From: Clostridiales bacterium Firm_11
GTDB taxonomy: Bacteria > Bacillota > Clostridia > Christensenellales > Aristaeellaceae
Direction: 5' to 3'
NCBI GenBank assembly: GCA_001604105.1
Contig: LVAQ01000012.1
Coordinates: forward strand, 1-64,000
Length of the DNA: 64,000 nt
The translations under genes and the position numbers were made by a program. The notes under the pieces are model-generated. The model saw only the letters and a list, made by a program, of their open reading frames with translations. It did no database searches and had not been told where the DNA came from. Shown here in pieces: positions 33,409 to 41,758 of this stretch. The first letter of the stretch is position 1. Each line of letters starts with the position of its first letter.

Positions 33409-33438
33409 TTGACAACCAACAGCAATATTGTGTATATT
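33409..33438 (+). promoter_or_regulatory. Promoter of the divergent LacI-family gene
   Basis: TTGACA (33409-33414), 18-bp spacer, TATATT (33433-33438), then the ribosome site GAGGTGAG and ATG at 33460. Confidence 0.8.
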
Positions 33439-33459
33439 ATGTACATGAGGTGAGATTCC

Positions 33460-34461
33460 ATGGTAACGATGAAAGATATCGCCAAGGCCGCAGGTGTATC
33501 CAGCGCAACCGTTTCAAGAGCGATGAAGGGCTCTGGATACATCGGGAAAGATATGAAAACGAAGATTCTGTCCATCGCCGACAGCCTTGGTTATGTTGTT
33601 GACGCAAACGCACAATCCATGCGTACAGGCACAACCAACACGATTGGTGTAATTGTGTGCGATATCCGCAACTCATTTTTCTCAATGGTTTTAATGGAAA
33701 TGATTCAGGAACTCAAAGAAAGCGGTTATACCGTTGTGCTAGGATACAGCAACGAGGACGGGGCCACCGAGCTTTCCAATCTGAAAATGATGCTCGCATC
33801 GCGCGTTGCGGGGATCATTTTTACCCCCGTCAGCAACGAGAATGAATCCTACATCCACAGCCTGCACGGCAACGGTATACCGATTTTGCAGTTATACCGC
33901 CGCGCATACGAGGAACTCAACTCCATCGTGGTTGACGATGAGCGCGGCGCCTATCTGGCTACATCACACCTCATCCAAAACGGGCATACCGATATTTTGA
34001 TGCTGGGCGTCGATTCGGACATCTCCCCCAACCGCACAAATGGATATATGACCGCAATGAACGAAGCGCATATCCCCATCAAAAAGAATCTGATGCTCAA
34101 ATTTCAGCCTAACGAGGATATCAAAATCGAGGTGCGCAACGTGATCGAGCGATGCCGCCCAACCGCCATCGTCGCCGGTACCAACACGTTTGGCTTGGAT
34201 GTGTTTGCGGTATGCCATCAGCTTGGGCTGCATGTGCCAAATGATATCAGTCTTGTTGTGTTCGATGATGTGCCTTGGGTGCAAAGCTTCGATATAACCG
34301 CCATCGCGCAGCCCGTGGGCGGCATAACCGTTACGGCGATCCATACGCTGATTAACTGGATAAAGCGCGCCGGCATGGAAAATGCAGAGGTCGTGAGCAT
34401 GAAGATCGAACCCAAACTCATTTCCCGCTGTTCGGTAAAGAACATCAGGAAAATAACATGA
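33460..34461 (+). CDS. LacI-family transcriptional regulator 1
   Basis: A 333-residue repressor. The N-terminal HTH (VTMKDIAKAAGVSSATVSRA) is followed by the hinge and a periplasmic-binding-type effector domain (TNTIGVIVCDIRNSFFS and following), which senses the sugar. It is divergent from the binding-protein operon, with about 320 bases between start codons that contain both promoters and a CG-centred operator. It most likely represses the operon until an oligosaccharide or breakdown product binds. Confidence 0.94.
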   Translation: MVTMKDIAKAAGVSSATVSRAMKGSGYIGKDMKTKILSIADSLGYVVDANAQSMRTGTTNTIGVIVCDIRNSFFSMVLMEMIQELKESGYTVVLGYSNEDGATELSNLKMMLASRVAGIIFTPVSNENESYIHSLHGNGIPILQLYRRAYEELNSIVVDDERGAYLATSHLIQNGHTDILMLGVDSDISPNRTNGYMTAMNEAHIPIKKNLMLKFQPNEDIKIEVRNVIERCRPTAIVAGTNTFGLDVFAVCHQLGLHVPNDISLVVFDDVPWVQSFDITAIAQPVGGITVTAIHTLINWIKRAGMENAEVVSMKIEPKLISRCSVKNIRKIT

Positions 34462-34857
34462 GTAAAGGAAAGACCCTGCATCAAGCAGAACAGTGACCCG
34501 TACCCAAAAGGATATCCATGGGCAACGGAGTATGAGAGAGAGCTACTTTCAATCAAACAATGCTGATATATAAAGCTTGGAACACGTAGGCTTTAATGGT
34601 GTTATATAAACTATTGTGTACCCTAAGTCAAGGACATTTTGAGGGTGCATTAACGAAATAGTTGAACAATCATGGTATACTGGTATTGCTTTACTGGTAC
34701 GGAGGATAGGGCAACGCTGAGGAGCGACCTGAGCGCCGTGCTAGGTTTGCGGGAGGGCGGCGCAAAATGTTGTGCCGCTTTCTTTTTTCTGCTACAGCGT
34801 GTCGCCCTCATGGAAACCAAAGCGCAAAACCTCGGGGGTCAGGGGGCAGAGCCCCCC

Positions 34858-35817
34858 TTAATCGGTTTTCGTTTTTCTGTGCTCGATATCTTTAAGAGGG
34901 TAGACGCCTGTACAGACGTATTGGTAGTACTCGTTTGGAGTAAGCATCGCTAAACCCCACTGTGGTCGGTCGTTGTTGTAATAGTCTGCCCAGTCGTCAA
35001 CGATTGCCTTTACTTCTGGAAACGAGATACATTCGCTGATGTCGATTTCATCCTTCATATGACCGTAAAAGCTTTCCTGTGGAGCGTTATCCCAGCAATT
35101 CGCTCTGCGGGACATGGATTGCCGCAGGTTGGCATCTTTTACGATTTGAATAAATCTGTAGCTGGTATAATGGAAACCTTGGTCGCTGTTGATCAAGGTT
35201 TCAGCGTTCAGTGAGATTGCGTGTTCTCTCAGTAATAATTCCACGGTCAGTAACACGAAATCTACCGCCAGCGACTCACTCAGCATATAGGCTAGCAGCT
35301 CCTTTGTGTACGCGTCTAAAATCGTGGACATATAGCAACGCTGACTGCCACCATAGAGGATGTATGTGATGTCGGTAAGCAGAACCTTTCTTTCGCCATG
35401 CTCCCGAAACTCCCTGTTTAGCAGATTGGGCGCGACATTGCTTGTTTTGAGCGCTTTTGCCATTCTTCGATATGGGTTCGCTTTTCGGATGGGGCATCTC
35501 AGCCCGTATTTTCCCATCAGACGGCGGATCTTCTTCAGATTCATTACTATCGGCGGGACCTGGTGCAGGAGCCGCATATAGATGCTCCGCGCACCTTTAG
35601 CGTAACCACGAAAGTTGTAGGCGGCAAGAATCAATGCAAAATCTGCACGGTCACAGTCTTCTCGTGCATGACGAGCATCCTCGTGGGCAATCCAGTTGTA
35701 GTAGCCTGAACGAGAAACACCGGCGGCTTCGCACAGCCACTTGATGTTCATGAGGTTGTTGTCGCGTGTTGTCATTTCACGGATGATTTGATATTTAGCG
35801 CTTTCAGGGGTACTCAT
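34858..35817 (-). CDS. IS3-family transposase OrfB (DDE integrase core)
   Basis: A 319-residue catalytic subunit. It has an N-terminal HTH_21-like region (NIKWLCEAAGVSRSGYYNWI) and an rve core with the DDE triad in LLTDITYILYGG, INSDQGFHY and DNAPQESFYGHMKDE. It overlaps OrfA by 4 bases (ATGA). In IS3 elements the active transposase is an OrfAB fusion, and a slippery site is present upstream. Intact by inspection. Confidence 0.93.
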   Translation of the reverse strand: MSTPESAKYQIIREMTTRDNNLMNIKWLCEAAGVSRSGYYNWIAHEDARHAREDCDRADFALILAAYNFRGYAKGARSIYMRLLHQVPPIVMNLKKIRRLMGKYGLRCPIRKANPYRRMAKALKTSNVAPNLLNREFREHGERKVLLTDITYILYGGSQRCYMSTILDAYTKELLAYMLSESLAVDFVLLTVELLLREHAISLNAETLINSDQGFHYTSYRFIQIVKDANLRQSMSRRANCWDNAPQESFYGHMKDEIDISECISFPEVKAIVDDWADYYNNDRPQWGLAMLTPNEYYQYVCTGVYPLKDIEHRKTKTD

Positions 35818-36218
35818 CGATGAATTCCCTTCTTGGACACTGATGAGATTTTTTTTAGATACTCATTCTCTTGCTTTGCTCGGGCGAGTTCTTTTTCAAG
35901 ATACTGTATTTTGTAAGCAGATGCTGATTCGGGAGATATTTCTCCGCTTTGGCGCATGTTCAAATCCGAAAAATAACCTCGTGTCTCATACTCCTTGACG
36001 ACGTGCATGGTAATGCTGTGTATTCTGGCATAGCCGAGCAGCTCAATATCGAAGCCCAGGCTCTCCAAGATACGCTTTGGTTTTCTGGTTTCCTTGTATC
36101 GACTGTAGAATATTTGCTTAAATTCGGCTGTGAAGTTAACAAATCGATCCGTAACATTGATGACATAAGGATTTGCTTCAAGTCGTCTGATTTCGTCTTC
36201 AGTATAAAATCTAGCCAT
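35814..36218 (-). CDS. IS3-family transposase OrfA
   Basis: A 134-residue DNA-binding subunit with a helix-turn-helix (VNFTAEFKQIFYSRY and onward) and a C-terminal leucine-zipper-like helix (IQYLEKELARAKQENEYLKK). ATG at 36218 follows AGGAGG. Near its end the codons CTA AAA AAA ATC provide a frameshift site into OrfB. Confidence 0.9.
   Translation of the reverse strand: MARFYTEDEIRRLEANPYVINVTDRFVNFTAEFKQIFYSRYKETRKPKRILESLGFDIELLGYARIHSITMHVVKEYETRGYFSDLNMRQSGEISPESASAYKIQYLEKELARAKQENEYLKKISSVSKKGIHR
35850..35856 (-). promoter_or_regulatory. -1 frameshift site of the IS3 element
   Basis: Heptamer A AAA AAA in phase (CTA AAA AAA) on the minus strand. The -1 frame stays open through AAT CTC ATC AGT GTC CAA and runs into the OrfB frame, so an OrfAB fusion can be made. 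Confidence 0.75.
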
Positions 36219-36280
36219 AACGTCCTCCTGTAAGCAGTATACATGTCAGGTCGTCAGAAATCCACCCTTGCACCTGCATG

Positions 36281-36360
36281 TGTCCACGAAACAGGTTCCG
36301 TGCACCTATGTGTGTCCATGTTACGGGATTTCTGCACCGGCTAACTGTCCAGATTACAGG
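36281..36360 (-). repeat. Three direct repeats at the IS end (candidate transposase-binding sites)
   Basis: TGTCCACGAAACAGG (36281), TGTCCATGTTACGGG (36313) and TGTCCAGATTACAGG (36346), spaced 32 and 33 bases apart. The outermost is part of the terminal inverted repeat. Confidence 0.7.
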
Positions 36361-36604
36361 GTATATTTTAAACCGAGTATATAACAAATCCCCGTGTTAA
36401 ACCGATTATTTAGCAACCCAATGCACACCCCACTCGCAAAATGCACACCCTAACCCAAGAGTCAAACGATTCTCCGACGCATTTGCCCGTTACTCTGCAT
36501 CTTGCGCTAAAAATGCCTAGTCTCTGCTCATTATTCCTTCCATCCGAAGAGCTGCAAGGACATCAAAACCCTTACCACACAACACTTTCCTCATATAACG
36601 AAAA

Positions 36605-36642
36605 CCACCTACCGATAAAGTCTCCTTTATCAATAGGTGGTA
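36605..36642 (-). terminator. Terminator downstream of tRNA-Leu
   Basis: Long stem: ACCACCTA/TAGGTGGT outside and GATAAAG/CTTTATC inside, with TCTC loop. On the minus strand it is followed by TTTTCG. It begins 8 bases after the tRNA 3' end. Confidence 0.75.
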
Positions 36643-36650
36643 TACGTCGT

Positions 36651-36735
36651 GGTGCCGAAGGTGGGACTTGAACCCACACCCCATCGCTGGGAACGGATTT
36701 TGAGTCCGTCACGTCTGCCATTCCATCACTTCGGC
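36651..36735 (-). tRNA. tRNA-Leu (CAA)
   Basis: Class II tRNA. The acceptor stem is GCCGAAG/CTTCGGC and the T arm GTGGG TTCAAGT CCCAC. The anticodon arm is ACGGA CTCAAAA TCCGT, giving anticodon CAA. The long variable arm has a CCCA/TGGG stem, and CCA is encoded at the 3' end. Confidence 0.96.
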
Positions 36736-36739
36736 TCAA

Positions 36740-37230
36740 ACGTATGGAATTATAACAGCAAATGATCAAAAATGCAAGTGCGAACTTGATGAGTCATAAG
36801 AATTTCTAGCCGGATTTTTTGCCCACCATTTGCGTGTCAAAAGCCCCGCTCGCACTGCCACATCAGGCGAACCTAAAGACCACTCATCGCCGAAAAAAAC
36901 CCTGTTGCCGCTCCCGCAAACCATTTGCCATCAATGTACCCATGCAGCGCTTTGGCGCATAGGTTACGCTTCTCGGCTACGCAGGCGAAACCAGCGCCCG
37001 TGCGCAGCACCCGAGCATTCTCGCGCCTGCCTCATCGGACTCATTCGCCTGGGGCAGAGCATATGCCTGTGCCCAATCGCAAATGGATTTCCTTGCTTGC
37101 CGCGCGTTTTGATACCGCCCATTTTGTCATGCGAATCACGGAGGCTTCCATCTCAATGGCTGCCTGCTGTAACGCTGCGGTTGCGCGTTACTCCTTGCGC
37201 TAGATGTGATGCCCCGCTGCGGTACCGCTC
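36740..37230. other. Intergenic stretch without recognisable gene
   Basis: Open frames exist (for example 36830-37378) but lack ribosome sites and run into the gene on the other strand. No repeat, RNA or promoter stands out. Confidence 0.6.
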
Positions 37231-38601
37231 CTACGCCTTCTTGCGCCGATGCAGCAAGAACCATAAAAGCCCCGCCAGATACAGCACAATCAGCCCCACG
37301 GTTACCATCAGCATCTGCGTTGATTCTGCCGCCAGCCCGATGAAGATGAGCATCGGCGCGCCTAGCACGATGCCGTAGCTGCTGCCCAGCACAAGGTTGT
37401 TGGCCGCGGGCGTTTCAAGGTTTGGATCCACCGGACGCAACAGCAGAATGCCGGAGCTGATGGTACCCGTAAGCATGCCGTACATGGAAAGGAAACCCTC
37501 ATCACGGTAGGCGGGGTAGATGCGGGTGCAAAGCCAGCGCAGGTACACAAAGGTAACCCCGCCGCCCGTCACCGCCATGATGAGGAACGGCAGCCACTGG
37601 CCGCGCAGGTCATGAAAATCGATGCTTGCGATGCCCGCGACAATCATCAGGTCAAAAGCCATGCCCGATATGCGGCTGAGCAGGTAGTTGTTCTGGTATT
37701 GGCGCGTCATGACGTGCGTCTTGCGTAGCAGATTTAGCACAGCCTTGAACAGCATTGCCAGCATGGAACCGATGATGAAGTTAAACCCCCACAAAAGCGG
37801 GGTAACCGTACGGGAAAGCCCGGGGGCGATCGTTGCGATCAGCGAAGTGAGCCCCAGCGTTACAAGGTAGGTGCACAGGTAAGCGAGCAAAACCAGCGCC
37901 ACCTGCACCGAAAGCCTGTCCATGGATTCGGAGAGCGGTATCTCCCCTCGATCCTGAAATTGATCCACCGTGACCGATCCGGATAGCCGCGCCTGTTCCT
38001 TGCGGACGAGCCGCCCCTTTTTGGTCAGGTAGGCAATGTAGATAACACCGGCGATGCATGCGCACAGATACCCCGCCGCCGCCAGTGAAAGCCCGAAGGA
38101 TTGGCCGCCCGCAAACCCGAGCGCCTCATAGGTGATGCCAACATTATTGGCCTGCCCGGGACCCTGCCCAAAGGACATGGGCAGTAGAATTCCAGCGGCT
38201 TTGAAAAAACCCGGGATGCCCAGCACCGCTACGCCGATGGAGATGCCAAGCCCAACCAGCGCTTGTACAAGGTAGGTGCTGATGATCACCGCGCCGCTTC
38301 GCAGCCCCGCGCCTTTGGCGCCGCGCTGCCCTTCGCTGATGGTGCGCAGGGAAAGCGCGATAAAGCCAACCGCGATGCCATGGTAGGTGACCATCTCCAG
38401 AAAATTCGCGGGGATATTGACAATCCCCAGGGATTTGATGGCCAGCAGCACAAAGCCTGCCAGCACAGAGGTGGGGATCAGGCTTTTGCGGATGAACGCG
38501 CTTTTGCGGATGAGCGCATTGGCGAGCAGCAGTATGCCCGCGATGATGCCCATTTGGATGAAGAAGTTCCATAGGCCTGTGTTTGCGGCAGAGTAATCCA
38601 T
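37231..38601 (-). CDS. Sodium/glutamate symporter-like membrane carrier (GltS family)
   Basis: A 456-residue inner-membrane protein with about 10-12 hydrophobic segments. The pattern fits the GltS family: LIPTSVLAGFVLL near the start, the LPMSFGQGPGQANNVG motif in the first half, and an inverted second half with MYGMLTGTISSGILLLRP. GltS proteins carry glutamate with Na+, but this is a longer, divergent member, so glutamate is only the most likely substrate. The adjoining acyltransferase gene ends just 2 bases after its start region on the same strand. Confidence 0.78.
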   Translation of the reverse strand: MDYSAANTGLWNFFIQMGIIAGILLLANALIRKSAFIRKSLIPTSVLAGFVLLAIKSLGIVNIPANFLEMVTYHGIAVGFIALSLRTISEGQRGAKGAGLRSGAVIISTYLVQALVGLGISIGVAVLGIPGFFKAAGILLPMSFGQGPGQANNVGITYEALGFAGGQSFGLSLAAAGYLCACIAGVIYIAYLTKKGRLVRKEQARLSGSVTVDQFQDRGEIPLSESMDRLSVQVALVLLAYLCTYLVTLGLTSLIATIAPGLSRTVTPLLWGFNFIIGSMLAMLFKAVLNLLRKTHVMTRQYQNNYLLSRISGMAFDLMIVAGIASIDFHDLRGQWLPFLIMAVTGGGVTFVYLRWLCTRIYPAYRDEGFLSMYGMLTGTISSGILLLRPVDPNLETPAANNLVLGSSYGIVLGAPMLIFIGLAAESTQMLMVTVGLIVLYLAGLLWFLLHRRKKA

Positions 38602-38603
38602 GG

Positions 38604-40055
38604 TTAATCCCTTCTTCCTTTCAGGAAATGATAAGCTTCAAAGTACTTCAGCCCGCTGCGCTCGGTTTGGGAGCGCACCTGGTAACGGTTGCCCGCGCCG
38701 TCCGAAAATACGATGGTGCTTCTGCCGTAGACCTCCAGCCCGTGCAGCGCCGAAAGCGGGCAATGGAACGTGCCGCAATACAGCCCTGTGTGCGTAAGGG
38801 ACAGCGTGCCCTGCGCGGCCACTTCAGCGCTGTGATCCGGCAGGATGCGCAGCAGGGTCTGCCCTGCGTCCCAAAGCAGCGTTGTGGGCGGGATGGCTTC
38901 GGCTGAATCGGCGTTGGCTGCCACCATCGGGGAAGGCGCGCCCGTATCCGGCGGCGTGAAAGGCGCTGGCGCATGCTCGGCAACGCGCATTTGTTGCTTT
39001 GCGGGTGCAAGCGCGGTGGCCTGTGCCGCAATGACTGTGTTCCCTGCATAAGCAGCGTCTTGCGTGGGAGCGCTTTCCAGCATGTTGGGGGCAGACGTTG
39101 TAGTTGCTTCGTTTGCGTTATCCGCCTTACTGCTCGCTGCCTTGCGCATGCCATCCCGGGCGGCGGTGGGATCCGGCGCTGTTTCGCTGTGCGTTTGTAG
39201 CATAGCGGCAAGCTCGCCCCGCTGCCAGGCGCACCACGCGGTGAGCGTATCAAAGGGCAGGGTTTCTCCTTCCAGATACCCTGTGTCCAGGTAGCGGCCA
39301 TGCAGCCCGCAGGTACAGGCAAAAGCATTCCCTTTGCTCTGGATGGTGCCGATGCCCTTGCACGCCGGGCACAGGTAGAGCGCGTTTTCAATGCCCTCCG
39401 CCAGCCTTTTGCCGCGATAGTGTATCTTTTCTGCCTGCTGGCGGGCATAGGCATCCTCGGCGATATCGTTTGTAATTAGTGTGTTGATCTGCGCTTCGGT
39501 CATAGTGGCCAGCGTTTCGGGTGTGTATACGCCCACAATGCGCCCGGTGACCTTACCGCGCCGCAGGGTGCGCGCCCAGCGCGGATGGGTAAAATACCCA
39601 CCTCCAAAATGGTAGGTGATCAGCGTGGCGCCGGAAGCTTTTACCACCCCTGCCGTTGCGCTGTGGATGGGGCAGGGAAGTCCGTCAAAACTCTTGTTGC
39701 CTTCGGCAAACAGCATAATGTTATGCCCCGCGCGTAGCCTGCGCACCATCTGCATGGCGGTGCTCACATCCGCGCCGCCCTTGCGTTTGGGAATCGGCGC
39801 GAGCATGTAGGCAAAGAAGCGCCGCAGGAAGGGCGAACGGAAGATGTGCTCGCTGGCGACATAATACATCTGTTGCGGAAAACTGAGCGCAACAAAAAGC
39901 GAATCAAAATCTGTGGTGTGGTTGGCGATGACCAGATAAGGCGCGGGAACCGCAGGAGCGGGTTCCGCTGCAAGATGAAAATACCCTTTGAGCCAGGGAC
40001 TCAACAGCCAGCGCATGACGCTATAAAATACCGCGTGTCGGCGATAACCCTGCAT
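38604..40055 (-). CDS. PlsC-type acyltransferase with zinc ribbon and C-terminal domain
   Basis: A 483-residue protein. The first 200 or so residues form a 1-acylglycerol-3-phosphate acyltransferase-like domain: IANHTTDFD (HX4D motif) and FAEGNKSFDG. Next comes a zinc-ribbon-like segment with Cys229, Cys232, Cys247 and Cys249 (CPACKGIG...ACTCG). A low-complexity Ala/Thr/Pro linker (about 290-390) leads to a C-terminal beta-rich domain of about 80 residues (LLWDAGQTLLRILPD, then LSLTHTGLYCGTFHCPL), reminiscent of PH/GRAM-like folds. An ATG at 40112 is in frame, but 40055 starts at the usual place for the acyltransferase domain. The combination is unusual; role beyond lipid acylation is unknown. 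Confidence 0.75.
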   Translation of the reverse strand: MQGYRRHAVFYSVMRWLLSPWLKGYFHLAAEPAPAVPAPYLVIANHTTDFDSLFVALSFPQQMYYVASEHIFRSPFLRRFFAYMLAPIPKRKGGADVSTAMQMVRRLRAGHNIMLFAEGNKSFDGLPCPIHSATAGVVKASGATLITYHFGGGYFTHPRWARTLRRGKVTGRIVGVYTPETLATMTEAQINTLITNDIAEDAYARQQAEKIHYRGKRLAEGIENALYLCPACKGIGTIQSKGNAFACTCGLHGRYLDTGYLEGETLPFDTLTAWCAWQRGELAAMLQTHSETAPDPTAARDGMRKAASSKADNANEATTTSAPNMLESAPTQDAAYAGNTVIAAQATALAPAKQQMRVAEHAPAPFTPPDTGAPSPMVAANADSAEAIPPTTLLWDAGQTLLRILPDHSAEVAAQGTLSLTHTGLYCGTFHCPLSALHGLEVYGRSTIVFSDGAGNRYQVRSQTERSGLKYFEAYHFLKGRRD

Positions 40056-40327
40056 GGTTGTGCATTTCCTTTGCTTGTCCGTAATCTCGATATGCTTATG
40101 AAACAATAACATATCAGCATCTATGATAGCACAATTATCGGGTTTTCGCCAGCGGCGGCTTTGGGGTATAACCGCGGCAGGACTACAGGCAAAAGCCAGA
40201 GCATAAAGGGTTTGTTCGCGTTTGCGGGGGAAGGATCACCCCGAAACGCGATATGTTAAATGTTTGTGCGTCCGTACATCTGATGGACAAACGCGATGGG
40301 GATGATGGAGTGCCATGCCGTGCGTGC

Positions 40328-40800
40328 TAGGCGTGCCCTTTGGTCGCGGGATTGTCGCGCAGGCATTGTATAAGCATCGTGTGACAGTCGCGCAGGCGCC
40401 ATGAAAATGTTGCATAATGTCGCACTATGTCGCGTAAAAACGGCGTAGCGCTACCCGCTCCTGAACCGTATTCTATGGTTGCCGCCATGCTTTACGCGTT
40501 GAGCTGGCAATGCTTCTGGCAAGACTGTATTCCACAACACGCGTGGTGGGCGTATCCTTTAGTCGCGGAATGGTTGCGCTAATGCAGTAGAAATGTCGCA
40601 TTATGTCGCGTAAAAAGCTGCGTAGCGCTACCCGCGCCAGAAACGCATGCTATGGCTGCCGCCATGCTTTACATGCCGTACTGGCAATGCTTCTGATAAT
40701 TCGCATCCCCTGCCGCACGCGGCGGGTGTGCCCTTTGGTTGCGTTATGGGTGTGAAAAACCCGTGAAATTGTCGTGCAGCTGTCGCGTAAAAACCATGCA
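40328..40800. repeat. Degenerate tandem repeat array in an intergenic region
   Basis: About three diverged units beginning near 40328, 40545 and 40721. Shared pieces are a CCTTTGGTCGCG-like start, TGTCGCGTAAAAA, GCGTAGCGCTACCCGC, and GCCGCCATGCTTTAC followed by CTGGCAATGCTTCTG. The third unit is partial. The whole gap 40113-40867 has no credible gene. Confidence 0.65.
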
Positions 40801-40867
40801 GGCGCCGCACACCATCGCTAAGCGTCCTGTGCACACCACCATGCCGCTACGCTGCGTGTGGGATGCT

Positions 40868-41488
40868 TCAGGAAGCGTACGCTTGCAAACCTTTGGCAAA
40901 ATCGATGCATAATTGCATATCCTTAACGCCAAGAGTCGCCCTGTAATACTGCTTCTCGCGGTTGACGGCATTCACTTTCGCTAGCATGGTCGTGGCCTCG
41001 GCGGCGGCGACAGCTGCCGTGGAACGGTAACCCGCCTCGTAAAAGGCGACCGCGGCGGCGGGTCCAACGCCGTTGATGCGCACCAGATCACACAGGCAGT
41101 ATAGTATGCCCGCTGGCGCTTGCGTTTCATAGTATTCTTTGGATGTTTTTATACCTGCGGCGGCAAGCTGCTTTCCCAGCACGGGGTCAAGCCCGGGGAA
41201 GGCCGCCAGTTGCACTGGTTTTTGAACGAACGTGCCGCTTTCCCGCCTGAGCATGAGCAGGTACGCTTCGGGTATGCCGGTTTGGGCGGCCAGCCGGGCG
41301 GTTTTCAGCGGCGTGGACAGGCATTCGCGCAGCTGCGCCAGGTTGCTAATGCCGCTTGCCTGCAAGATAGCAAAGCGTTCTTCGATAGCCTGCCGTAGAA
41401 TCCCGCGGCTGGGCAGGAGGGTTTGCGCTTTGAGCAGCGTCAGGTAAGCCCCAAGCGGGATGCGAGAGAGCGGCAGGTCGTATTGCAT
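40868..41488 (-). CDS. Helix-hairpin-helix (DUF4332-like) protein
   Basis: A 206-residue protein with tandem helix-hairpin-helix-type segments: ASGISNLAQLRECLSTP, FPGLDPVLGKQLAAAGI and LVRINGVGPAAAVAFYEAGY. Such folds bind DNA non-specifically or serve as protein contacts; the function here is unknown. ATG at 41488 follows AAAGGAAACC; the upstream open frame lacks a ribosome site. It is transcribed away from the second LacI gene. Confidence 0.72.
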   Translation of the reverse strand: MQYDLPLSRIPLGAYLTLLKAQTLLPSRGILRQAIEERFAILQASGISNLAQLRECLSTPLKTARLAAQTGIPEAYLLMLRRESGTFVQKPVQLAAFPGLDPVLGKQLAAAGIKTSKEYYETQAPAGILYCLCDLVRINGVGPAAAVAFYEAGYRSTAAVAAAEATTMLAKVNAVNREKQYYRATLGVKDMQLCIDFAKGLQAYAS

Positions 41489-41688
41489 GAAGGTTTCCTT
41501 TCGCCATGCAGGCATCGTTGTTCTTTTGTGGATGATATTGGAAATTGTATCAAAACCACGCCAAATGTCAAGGCGACCGATACCGAAAACCACAGGGGGA
41601 GCGGTTTCGCCGCATTGTGCCGCAAATGGCTAAATTGCTTGATTTTTGTGTGATATGGATGCGAAACCCTGTTTTCGCAAAGAAGATA

Positions 41689-41717
41689 TTGACAATTTTT
41701 CATGCCCATGCTAGAAT
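41689..41717 (+). promoter_or_regulatory. Promoter of LacI-family gene 2
   Basis: TTGACA (41689-41694), 17-bp spacer, TAGAAT (41712-41717). Very close to sigma-A consensus and directly followed by an operator. Confidence 0.88.
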
Positions 41718-41718
41718 A

Positions 41719-41734
41719 ACGTAAACGATTACGT
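41719..41734. promoter_or_regulatory. LacI-family operator over the transcription start
   Basis: ACGTAAACGATTACGT: perfect 6-bp arms ACGTAA/TTACGT around a CG centre. It begins 2 bases after the -10 box, so binding would block transcription of the regulator itself. Autoregulation is therefore likely. Confidence 0.8.
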
Positions 41735-41758
41735 AAGAACAGTAAATGGGTGTGTTCG

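Larger units (their letters stand above)
34617..36365 (-). mobile_element. IS3-family insertion sequence
   Basis: Two overlapping transposase genes on the minus strand, with imperfect terminal inverted repeats: TGTACCCTAAGTCAAGGACA at 34617-34636, and on the other strand TATACCCTGTAATCTGGACA ending the element at 36365. About 220 bp of GC-rich hairpin sequence separates orfB from the left end, unusual for IS3. A clear target duplication was not found. The boundaries are inferred from the repeats. Confidence 0.75.

Noticed and set aside
36830-37378. Plus-strand open frame of 182 codons upstream of and into the GltS-like gene
   Set aside because: No ribosome site, Arg/Pro/Ser-rich, and it runs antisense into a better supported gene.
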